Part shown: positions 7,307-17,250 of the stretch, piece after piece | Position numbering within the stretch: the first letter of the stretch is position 1 | How the letters are laid out: each line of letters opens with the position of its first letter | The notes under the pieces: model-generated | The model's database searches: none | Seen by the model: only the letters and a program-made list of their open reading frames with translations | Told to the model about the DNA's origin: nothing | Assembly (NCBI GenBank): GCA_016197205.1 | Contig: JACPWG010000153.1 | Location: forward strand, 1 to 56,041 | Length of the DNA: 56,041 nt | Direction: 5' to 3' | Source of the DNA: Planctomycetota bacterium | GTDB taxonomy: Bacteria > Planctomycetota > MHYJ01 > WSZJ01 > JACPWG01 | Made by a program: the position numbers and the translations under genes

Positions 7307-8268
7307 GACCTGCGCCAGACGACGAAGTGCCGGAGCGAGCCATCCGGGTGGCGAAGGTCGGCGGCTCGTTCCGCGTCCGTCAGGCGGGTCGGATCATTCA
7401 TGGGGTTGAGGTCCACCTGCGCCGTGGCGGCGAGGGCGAGCAGGGCCGCGTGGAAAGTTGCGCGATCGACAGGGGCGCCCGCGTCGAGGTCGAGGGCTTC
7501 GAGGAGCCGGGGGATCGGCACGGCGCCGAAGAACCGGCCGCGGTCGTCCACCTCGGGATAGCGGGTGCGGATGCGCTCGACCATGCGAGCGCGCGCCGCG
7601 GTGTCGGTGGGCGGGACGGCCGGCAAAATGCCCGGCGGGACGTCGCCGCTTGCCGCGGATGCCGACGGCACGGGGAGGCCGGACAGGGCCGCCGCCACGA
7701 TCCCGGTCGCCACGGCCTCGCGCCTCGCCAGCTCCTCCTCGATCGCCGCCAGGCGCACTCCGAGCGCCCGCACCCGCTCCTGCGCCTCCCGCAGCTCCCC
7801 CCGCGCGCGGGCGAGCGCATCCGCGTGGACCGCGGACCCCGCGTAGGGCTCCAGCGCCCCGAGCTGGGCGCCCAGCTTCTCGCCGTAGGCGTCGAGCGTC
7901 GCACGCTGCTTCGCGCGTCGCGCGCGTTCTAGGGCGAACACCTTAGACAGCTTCCGGAAGCTCGCGGGGCTGAGGAGGTCGGAGGGGCCCAGGTCGCGCT
8001 TCGCGCCGGTGGGCGGCGGGGGCACTCTCAGTCGGGCGCGGGGAAGCGGCGGAAGCGTGACGAAGGTCGAGGCCGCCCCTGCAAGACCCGGCACTTCGCG
8101 GAGCTTGCCCTTCTCGATCAGGGCGCGCAGGACCGGCAGCAGGGCGGTCGCCTCGGGCAGCGCCAGGGCGCCCCGAACGCCGTCCAGGGTCTTCCCACCG
8201 GATTCCCTGAGGAGCTTGGTCACTGCAGCCGGGGAGGGCTTACGCACTCTGGGCATGAACGCGGTCAT
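7303..8268 (-). CDS. Coiled-coil protein with winged-helix-like ends
   Basis: 321 residues, no named family recognised. Residues 10-70 look like a winged-helix domain (VTKLLRESGGKTLDGVRGAL). Residues about 105-200 are a heptad-rich coiled coil (LERARRAKQ, then repeated RARGELREAQERVRAL). The C-terminal 90 residues form a second compact domain ending RHFVVWRRS. First gene of the probable unit with the AAA ATPase (ATGA overlap at 7303-7306) and the nuclease-HerA gene. A DNA-binding adaptor or regulator role is a guess from the domain pattern. The start could also be Met5 at 8256. Confidence 0.6.
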   Translation of the reverse strand: MTAFMPRVRKPSPAAVTKLLRESGGKTLDGVRGALALPEATALLPVLRALIEKGKLREVPGLAGAASTFVTLPPLPRARLRVPPPPTGAKRDLGPSDLLSPASFRKLSKVFALERARRAKQRATLDAYGEKLGAQLGALEPYAGSAVHADALARARGELREAQERVRALGVRLAAIEEELARREAVATGIVAAALSGLPVPSASAASGDVPPGILPAVPPTDTAARARMVERIRTRYPEVDDRGRFFGAVPIPRLLEALDLDAGAPVDRATFHAALLALAATAQVDLNPMNDPTRLTDAERAADLRHPDGSLRHFVVWRRS

Positions 8269-8342
8269 CCCTCAAAGAGTCCGCAGGGTTCAAATCCCAG
8301 TCACGCTTCGCAACGGGCTCGTCCCCTCGTTCCGAAAAAAGC

Positions 8343-8437
8343 GTTCACCACGGAGACACGGAGGGTTCACGGAGGAAATTCGTCAGGCTCCTGCTCACCT
8401 CCGTGCGTCCTCCGTGACTCCGTGCCTCCGTGGTTAA
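8343..8437. repeat. Environmental inverted repeat H, copy H1 (CACCACGGAGACACGGAG type)
   Basis: Left arm TTCACCACGGAGACACGGAG and right arm ACTCCGTGCCTCCGTGGTTA are inverted complements around a short centre. A second copy with the same arms is at 28662-28765 and a single arm lies near 51823. It fills most of the gap upstream of the three-gene ATPase/nuclease unit, where its promoter would be expected. Confidence 0.6.
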
Positions 8438-8540
8438 GCAGCTTCCTCCGGTGAACGCTGCCTTTTCGAATAGGCGTAGGCGGAGGTGACCGCGAAGGAG
8501 GCCGCCGGTCCACCGTCGCGGTTCCGTTCCCGCGCCGGCA

Positions 8541-10295
8541 TCACTCGTCCTGCCGCCCGCCGCGGGCGCCCGACCGAAAGCCGAGCAGCGCCTGGGTGAG
8601 CGGCCCCCCGGAGAGCGTCAGCTCGCGCAGCGCGGCATCCAGCTCCAGATCGCCGACCCGGAGTTCTCCCCGCGCCGCGCCCGCCGGCTTGTCGGCGCCG
8701 TCCACTCCGTCGCCGTGACCGTCGACGCCGTCTCCGCCCGCGCCGTCGCCGCCCTCGAGACCCACGGCCGCGAGCGCCGCGCGCCGGAACAGCTCTTTCA
8801 GGAAGGCCGGGCTGGCCCCGTCGGTGCGCTGGACGAAGTCGTCCTCCTTTTCCAGACGCAGTTGCAAGCCGCGGCCGTACAGGGCGAAGAGCCGGCGCCG
8901 GCACTCGGCGTCCGGGAGCGGAAACTCGACCGCCTGGTCCACGCGACCCGGTCGAGCGGCGAGCGCGGGCTCCAGCACTTCCGGGCGATTTGTCGTCAGG
9001 ACCGTCACCACCTCCGCATCCCCTTTGAGCCCGTCCATCTCATTGAGGAGCGAGTTGAGCAGGGTGTGCGTCACGCCGGGCGAGAGGCTCCGCTCCTCCG
9101 CGATCAGGTCGATGTCCTCGAAAACCAGGAGGGACGGGGCGAGGATGCGCGCCAGCCGGAAGTAGGCGGCGACCTGTCCGAGGTTCTCGCCGGTGGCCAG
9201 GAGCGTCGTGTGGCCGGGGAGGGCGCGGGAGAGGTAGCGCACGGCGTAGGTCTTGCCCGTCCCGGGCGGGCCGTGGAAGAGCAGGCCGCGCCGCAGGTCC
9301 TGGCCCACGCGTCGCAGCGCGGGGCGGCGCTCGACGAAGCCCAGGGTGTTGCGGACCAGCAACTCGCGCGTCGCGGCCGGGAGGATGAGTTCCTCCGCCG
9401 CCACCGTCGGGTACGCGTGGAACTGGATCCCGAGTTGGTCCCCTTCGCCGCGCGGGCGCCCGATGCGGTCGACGTCGAGGGACACGATGGCGCCGCGATA
9501 GACGTTGTGGCGCTCCAGGTGCCGCTTCACGTAGTCGAGCAGCTCTTGCGTCGCCTCGCGCGAAGGGGAGGTCACCTCCAGGAGGAGCGGGGCGCTCTCC
9601 GAAAAGTAGGTTTCCTTCTGGCTCACCTGGACCACCAGCTTCACGTCGCCGCGCGTGAAGAGACGCACGCCCCGGACCAGGCACGCGCGTTCGCGCTCCG
9701 CGCCGGTCGGGAAAGCGCGCTCCTCGATGGGGCCCACGCGGAGCCCCTCGTCGTCCAGCACCCCCTTGCGGCGGGTGCCGACGAGCGAGACCAGCGTGTT
9801 GCCCATCTGGATCCCGCCCTCCGGGATCCACCCGACGCTGCGCGCCGTGGTACCCGGCTCCTTGCCGAAGTCCTCGAGCGCCGCGTCCAGATTCGGGACA
9901 TGGCTCGCGTCAAAACCGCACGAGCGGAAGGCCAGCGTCTCGACACTCGCGCCCAGGAATTTCCGCAGCCCCGGCCCGAGAAACTCCTCCTCGCCGGCGA
10001 TGTCGGCGCTGACGCCGCCCGCGCCGGGGGCCTCTTCACGCGGGGTCAGGGCGACCCAGGCGAGCCAGCCCAGCGGGATGAAGGTCGTGAGCAGGAGGGG
10101 CCAGTACAGGATCGAGGCGCCCACCCCCTCCGCGGCGGCGGCCAGGAGCGTGGGCACCGGCCGCGCATGCAGATGGTAGGCCGCGCGCAGGGCGAGAAAG
10201 CCCAAGCCTCCCACCCAGGTGGCGGACCCCAAGCCCAAGAGCGTCCAGAGCGCCCACTTCTGCGCCGACGTCGCGCCGCGCAAGTCGAGCCGCAT
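8541..10295 (-). CDS. Membrane-anchored AAA+ ATPase
   Basis: 584 residues. Two hydrophobic segments near the N-terminus (about 12-37 and 60-83) anchor the protein, with the AAA+ module in the cytoplasm. The middle region (100-300) is not recognised. The AAA+ core has Walker A GPPGTGKT (342-349), Walker B LLVFEDID (389-396) and a second region of homology with NRPEVLEPALAARPGRVD, placing it near the BCS1/FtsH/classical AAA group. No zinc-protease motif is seen, so it is not FtsH. After the lid comes a repetitive linker of GDGVDG-like units and a short tail. It is on the same strand as the ATPase/nuclease genes but 272 bp upstream across repeat H1, so operon membership is uncertain. A remodelling role at the membrane is inferred from the family. 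Confidence 0.7.
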   Translation of the reverse strand: MRLDLRGATSAQKWALWTLLGLGSATWVGGLGFLALRAAYHLHARPVPTLLAAAAEGVGASILYWPLLLTTFIPLGWLAWVALTPREEAPGAGGVSADIAGEEEFLGPGLRKFLGASVETLAFRSCGFDASHVPNLDAALEDFGKEPGTTARSVGWIPEGGIQMGNTLVSLVGTRRKGVLDDEGLRVGPIEERAFPTGAERERACLVRGVRLFTRGDVKLVVQVSQKETYFSESAPLLLEVTSPSREATQELLDYVKRHLERHNVYRGAIVSLDVDRIGRPRGEGDQLGIQFHAYPTVAAEELILPAATRELLVRNTLGFVERRPALRRVGQDLRRGLLFHGPPGTGKTYAVRYLSRALPGHTTLLATGENLGQVAAYFRLARILAPSLLVFEDIDLIAEERSLSPGVTHTLLNSLLNEMDGLKGDAEVVTVLTTNRPEVLEPALAARPGRVDQAVEFPLPDAECRRRLFALYGRGLQLRLEKEDDFVQRTDGASPAFLKELFRRAALAAVGLEGGDGAGGDGVDGHGDGVDGADKPAGAARGELRVGDLELDAALRELTLSGGPLTQALLGFRSGARGGRQDE

Positions 10296-10440
10296 GAGCT
10301 GCCCACCGAACGATGGTTACTCGACTCACGCGGGCAGATCCGCGATGCGGCACGAGGCTCCCGTTGACGAAGTTCGTCTGCGGTCGTCGTCACGGCGCCG
10401 GTGAATCGAACGCGGTGTGCCGGATCGCGCGGACCGGTCC

Positions 10441-10516
10441 GCGCTCCGTAGCTCGCGTGCAGCGAGCGAGGGAGGGAGGCCCGCGCCCCCAGGAGTCGTG
10501 TTTGGGCTTCGTCAAC
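10441..10516 (+). repeat. Repeat E, copy E1 (two-part)
   Basis: The first half, GCGCTCCGTAGCTCGCGT and following, recurs inverted at 40841-40884. The second half, CCCGCGCCCCCAGGAGTCGTG to CTTCGTCAAC, recurs inverted at 15403-15445. It ends 6 bp before the toxin stop codon. Confidence 0.55.
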
Positions 10517-10522
10517 TGGGCG

Positions 10523-10834
10523 CTAGGTCCCACTCCCGTCCGAGGTTTTCGGGGCCTTCCTGGCTCGCCCGCTCCAGTAGCCCGGACGGCGACTTTGATG
10601 GGCGATGACGAGGAGGCCGTCGTCCACGATCGAGTACAGAAGCGAGTAGGGGAACTTCCGTAGAATGTACTTGCGGATGCCCGGTCGTATCACCACTCCG
10701 GCCTCGGGATGCGCAAGGAGGATGCCCTCGGCCCGCTGGACCTCGGCCAGAAACGGTCTGCCCAGCCCGAGGACTCGGAGTTCCAGGTAACCGAGCGCGT
10801 CGAGCAGCTCCTCGCTCGCCGCCGTGTGATACAA
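10523..10834 (-). CDS. RelE/ParE-family toxin
   Basis: About 103 residues of the ParE/RelE superfamily. The C-terminal signature IRKYILRKFPYSLLYSI, then LLVIAHQSRRPGYW, is typical of this toxin family, which acts on ribosome-bound mRNA or gyrase; the target cannot be read from sequence. The antitoxin gene lies directly upstream. A TTG start at 10834 is given. The frame extends to a CTG at 10846 that would overlap the antitoxin stop (CTGA) and restore the usual first strand IQVLYH, so translation may really begin there. The last 15 residues are Arg/Lys-rich and run up to repeat E1. Confidence 0.85.
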   Translation of the reverse strand: MYHTAASEELLDALGYLELRVLGLGRPFLAEVQRAEGILLAHPEAGVVIRPGIRKYILRKFPYSLLYSIVDDGLLVIAHQSRRPGYWSGRARKAPKTSDGSGT

Positions 10835-10842
10835 GACCTGGA

Positions 10843-11070
10843 TCAGTGGAGAAGTCCCTGGGCCCTCTTGTGTACCTCCGCGGCGGGAATTGCCTGCACT
10901 CCGCCCGCTCGATATTCCTCCAGGCGTCTCTCGGCTTCCTCTGCCCAGAGCCGATCGGCCTCCTCCGGACTCAACGCCTCCAGACTGGCGAGGATCCGCT
11001 CCGTCAGGGCCGCCCGATCACGCACGTCCAAATTCAGAGCGTGTTTGAGAACTTCGGCCAGGTCGGGCAT
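10843..11070 (-). CDS. Addiction-module antitoxin
   Basis: 75 residues, the usual length for the small helical antitoxin family (TIGR02574 type) that pairs with ParE/RelE toxins. The pattern VRDRAALTERILASLE followed by LWAEEAERRLEEYRAG is characteristic. It precedes the toxin with abutting or overlapping coding regions, the normal order for this class. Such antitoxins usually bind and neutralise the toxin and repress their own promoter; no operator was identified by eye. Confidence 0.85.
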   Translation of the reverse strand: MPDLAEVLKHALNLDVRDRAALTERILASLEALSPEEADRLWAEEAERRLEEYRAGGVQAIPAAEVHKRAQGLLH

Positions 11071-11235
11071 GGCAGCCTCCGGATTCGCACGGGCAAGGCA
11101 AACAACTTCCTCTCGTGGGTGTCGACCCGCGGGACGAGTTCGATTATAGCGGTCCCACGAGGGCCGAAGCTATCGAATTGTGGCTCGTCGTTCGCGGGAG
11201 CAGGACGCCGTGCGTCGCCCACTGACAACCCTTTC

Positions 11236-14106
<2,871 letters not shown>

Positions 14107-14347
14107 GGGGAACCTCTCTGCACGGACAGGTGGGAGGCGGACTCGTTGGGCGAAGCGCCGGAGGGTAAGCTCCGACGCGGGCGGCGGATTCTATCCGAGG
14201 GGAGGGGCCGGAGGCAAATGGAAACGTCCGCGGGCCGTCGGCCGGCGGCGTCCCGACGGTGAAGTTTGCCTTGAACTCGCTCGGTACGCGAGATATACAG
14301 GCACGCACTCCCAAGTGACATCAGCAAACGCGGCTTCGAGGTGCAGC

Positions 14348-15376
14348 ATGTTCTCCAACGCCCCCTCCGCTCCCTGGCGCGCGGCGCTCCCGGGCCTTCT
14401 CGCCCTCGCGCTTCTGACCGGCCCCGCCGCGCACGCGGAGAATCCCGCCCCCGCGCCGCCGCCCCCGGGCACGGCCCGCTACCTGATCGGCGGCGACTCG
14501 CGGAACGACGTCAACCACGTGATCCCCTGGGCCTTCGACCAGTCGAAGCGGCGGGGCGCGTCGGCGTTCATCTTCCTCGGCGACATGGAGCTCACCCCCG
14601 AGTTGGACGTGAAGTTCCAGAAAGAGCTGTCCCTGCTCCAGCCCGTCCCCTTCTACCCGGTGCTCGGGAACCATGAGATCGACCAGTTCGGCGTGTTCCG
14701 CGTCGGCTTTCTCGAGCGGCTCCACGGCGCGAACCCGGAGAAGAACTTTCGCCGGCGCTTCCTGGGGACGAAGGAGACGCCCGTGAAGAGCAATTTCGGG
14801 GACAAGGTGGTCTACGGCACCGACCTGCCGGGCGGGCTCCACTTCATCGCGCTCGACAACGTCAGCCAGAAGGGCTTCGGCGACAGCCAGCTCGCGTGGT
14901 TGCAGAACGACCTGAAGGCGGCGCGCTCGAACCCGGGCACGAAGTACATCGTGGTGGGGATGCACAAGGCACTCGCGGCGAACGGCCACACCACGCACGC
15001 GATGGACGAGGACGGCGACAGGTCGAAGAAGGACTCGGCCGTGGCCCTGGCCCTGTTCCGTGCCTTCCACGTGAACCTGATTTTCGCGAGCCACCTGCAC
15101 GACTACGTCAAATTCAGCCAGGGGGGCATCGAGAGCTACATCACGGGCGGACTGGGCGCGCCGCTCCACATCGCCGGCCCGCTGTCCGTGCACCACGTGC
15201 TGCAGCTCGACGTCTCGAACTCCGGCCTCGCCGTCAGCATGATCCCGTTCGACGGGCCGACGCTCTTCTCCGACGACGACGATGACGATGACGACGACGA
15301 CAAGGAGCCGCCGCACGGACCGACGCCGACGCCGGTGAGGCGCGTGTTGGACTGGTTCAAGCACATCTTCCACTAG
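14348..15376 (+). CDS. Secreted calcineurin-like metallophosphoesterase with poly-Asp tail
   Basis: 342 residues. A signal peptide runs from the ATG at 14348 to about AHAEN; longer readings start in the neighbouring intergenic sequence. Metal-ligand motifs of the calcineurin fold appear in order: GGDSRND, FLGDME, LGNHE, VVGMHK and ASHLHDY. The second His motif is a variant of GHxH. The family hydrolyses phosphomonoesters or diesters with two metal ions; the substrate is unknown. Near the C-terminus a run of ten consecutive Asp (SDDDDDDDDDDKE) is followed by a Pro-rich stretch and the end DWFKHIFH. The poly-Asp run comes from alternating GAC/GAT codons, which suggests simple-repeat expansion. 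Confidence 0.85.
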   Translation: MFSNAPSAPWRAALPGLLALALLTGPAAHAENPAPAPPPPGTARYLIGGDSRNDVNHVIPWAFDQSKRRGASAFIFLGDMELTPELDVKFQKELSLLQPVPFYPVLGNHEIDQFGVFRVGFLERLHGANPEKNFRRRFLGTKETPVKSNFGDKVVYGTDLPGGLHFIALDNVSQKGFGDSQLAWLQNDLKAARSNPGTKYIVVGMHKALAANGHTTHAMDEDGDRSKKDSAVALALFRAFHVNLIFASHLHDYVKFSQGGIESYITGGLGAPLHIAGPLSVHHVLQLDVSNSGLAVSMIPFDGPTLFSDDDDDDDDDDKEPPHGPTPTPVRRVLDWFKHIFH

Positions 15377-15402
15377 CGCGCCGCGCGGGGCGCTCGTGCA
15401 GC

Positions 15403-15445
15403 GTTGACGAAGCCCAGTCACGATTCCTGGGGGCGCGGGCCGGCC
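15403..15445 (-). repeat. Repeat E, copy E3 (second half only)
   Basis: Contains GTTGACGAAGCCCAGTCACG and then ATTCCTGGGGGCGCGGGCC, the reverse complement of 10479-10516 with few changes. It starts 26 bp after the phosphoesterase stop. Confidence 0.5.
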
Positions 15446-15641
15446 CGCGCGAGCCGCCGCAGGACTTGCACTCCGCCGTGACCGCGGACGACGGTCTCCG
15501 CAGTGGATCGACGCGGCACTGGCGGGCCTTCAAGGTCGTTGCGGAAGGCTCTGAGTCTCCTTCGTGGGTCCATCCCGACTCGAAGCACACCGCGGCACAC
15601 ACCACCCCGGACCGGTGTTCAAGGTCCACTCGCAAGGCAAC

Positions 15642-15790
15642 GCCAGTCGCGTCACGGTCCGCCTGAAGGCGGAACTACAAGCAGCTACGCGGCCTGTGCG
15701 CGAGGGGCCTGGACATCGGCCATGCCTGGGCAACATGCCCGAGGTGCTGCAACCCTGTTCGTAGTTCCGCCTTCAGGCGGAGTGACTGGC
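15642..15790. repeat. Repeat F, MITE-like element with long inverted ends
   Basis: 149 bp. The left arm GCCAGTCGCGTCACGG continues into TCCGCCTGAAGGCGGAACTAC; the right arm reads the same sequence inverted, ending GAGTGACTGGC. Each arm contains its own small hairpin CCGCCTGAAGGCGG. Only one copy is seen here. Confidence 0.65.
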
Positions 15791-15971
15791 CGACGGAGGG
15801 TTCGAGTTCGCGGTCGCGTCCCCGTCCGCATCGCCTGCTCCTGGAGGGGCACGGTCTGCTCCACCTCCTTCGCCCCCGGGAAGGCCCAGGAGCGCCCGGG
15901 CCGCCGACCCGCAGTGCCGGAAAGCGCGGCGCAGCGTCCTGCCGCCGCGCGCCGCACCGTGCGGCGCCGGC

Positions 15972-17222
15972 CTACGCCTTCGCGCTCTCCCCTTTTCGCC
16001 CGCGGAGCATGTAGACCAGCATCGGGCCCTTCCCCTTGACCTTGATCGGACCGCGCTCCTCCAGCACGTAGTCGTGCTTCAGGTGCTGGTAGGTCGCTTC
16101 GGTGACCTGGATCGCGCCGACGACGCCGTGGGACTCCATGCGGCTGGCGGTGTTCACGGTGTCCCCCCACAGGTCGTAGATGAACTTTTTCACGCCGATC
16201 ACCCCCGCGACCACCGGGCCCGTGTTGATGCCGATGCGGATCCCGAGTCGGGCGCCCGTGGGCGTCTGATACCGGCCTGTGGCCTCGACCATGTCGAGCG
16301 CCATTTCGGCCACCGCGCGCGCGTGGTCCGCCCTCACCTCCGGCAGCCCTCCCGCCACCATGTACGCGTCGCCGATCGTCTTGATCTTCTCCAGGCGATG
16401 CTTCTCCATGAGCGCATCGAACTCGCTGAAGATCTGGTTGAGGAGCGCGACCACCCGCTGGGGATCGAGCGAGTCCGACATCTCCGTGAAGCCGGCGATG
16501 TCGGCGAAGAGCACCGTCACCTGCGCGAAGCTGTCGGCGATCGGCTCCTGCCGCCCGTCCTTCAGCCGGGAGGCGATGCTCGAGGGCAGGATGTTGAGCA
16601 GCAGGGACTCCGATCGCTCGTTTTCTTTGGACAGCGCGCTCTCCGCGCGCCCGGTCTCCCGGTCGAACAGGTCCACGATGATCGTGATGACGACCAGCGT
16701 GAGCACCGTCGACGTGACGGAGAGCACGGACGCGACCCCTTCGGAAATCACGGGTTTGGCGCCGAACCTCATCAGCCCATGCTCGATGGAGGTGAAGAGC
16801 CCGATGCTCAGCGCCGCGTAGCCGTAGATGGCGCGCTTTTCGTTACGGGTAAAGACCAGGAAGGTGACGACGATGAACATCCAGTACCAGCGGTGCACGC
16901 CGGAGGCCTCGCCGAGCACGAACACGGACAATGCGAGCATGTGGAGGTTCGCGCTGAGGATCGCCACGTGCCGGGCGACGCGGTGGCTCCTGCCATAGTT
17001 CGCGCAGAGGGCGACGAAATAGAACGAGATGAAGGCGGCGTTGATCGCCGCGGCGCGGGGCGCGCCGAAGGCGAGATAGAGGACGCAGTAGGCGATGGAG
17101 ACCACGATGCCCAGGGAGAGGGCGCGGTTGAGCACGGTGATGCGGCGTCGCTCGTGGGCCGTCTGCTCGGTCACGCCCAGGGCGCCGATCCAGGTCCAGA
17201 CCGACTTCATCGTCCGCAGCAT
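15972..17222 (-). CDS. Membrane-bound class III adenylate/guanylate cyclase
   Basis: 416 residues. About six hydrophobic segments occupy residues 30-190, followed by a short helical linker (RSESLLLNILPSSIASRLK) typical of this cyclase group, and then the catalytic domain. Visible catalytic elements are FADIAGFTEMS (metal Asp), KIKTIGDAYMVAGG and YDLWGDTVNTASRMES, the last including the transition-state Asn/Arg region. It should make cAMP or cGMP from ATP or GTP. The base-specifying residues fit adenylate cyclase loosely, but I would not insist. The ATG at 17222 follows GGAAAG; Met5 is an alternative. It lies 28 bp downstream of the ABC-F gene end on the same strand. Confidence 0.88.
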   Translation of the reverse strand: MLRTMKSVWTWIGALGVTEQTAHERRRITVLNRALSLGIVVSIAYCVLYLAFGAPRAAAINAAFISFYFVALCANYGRSHRVARHVAILSANLHMLALSVFVLGEASGVHRWYWMFIVVTFLVFTRNEKRAIYGYAALSIGLFTSIEHGLMRFGAKPVISEGVASVLSVTSTVLTLVVITIIVDLFDRETGRAESALSKENERSESLLLNILPSSIASRLKDGRQEPIADSFAQVTVLFADIAGFTEMSDSLDPQRVVALLNQIFSEFDALMEKHRLEKIKTIGDAYMVAGGLPEVRADHARAVAEMALDMVEATGRYQTPTGARLGIRIGINTGPVVAGVIGVKKFIYDLWGDTVNTASRMESHGVVGAIQVTEATYQHLKHDYVLEERGPIKVKGKGPMLVYMLRGRKGESAKA

Positions 17223-17250
17223 GCTGCTTTCCCGATTCGAGACGTCGTCG

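Larger units (their letters stand above)
15377..15971. other. Gene-free stretch holding repeats E3 and F
   Basis: No supportable gene. Contains repeat E copy E3 (15403-15445) and the inverted-repeat element F (15642-15790). The remainder is GC-rich sequence between the convergent phosphoesterase and cyclase genes. Confidence 0.6.

Noticed and set aside
8290..8320. GGTTCAAATCCC resembling a tRNA T-arm
   Set aside because: No acceptor or anticodon arms can be drawn around it; it lies at the edge of coding and repeat H1.
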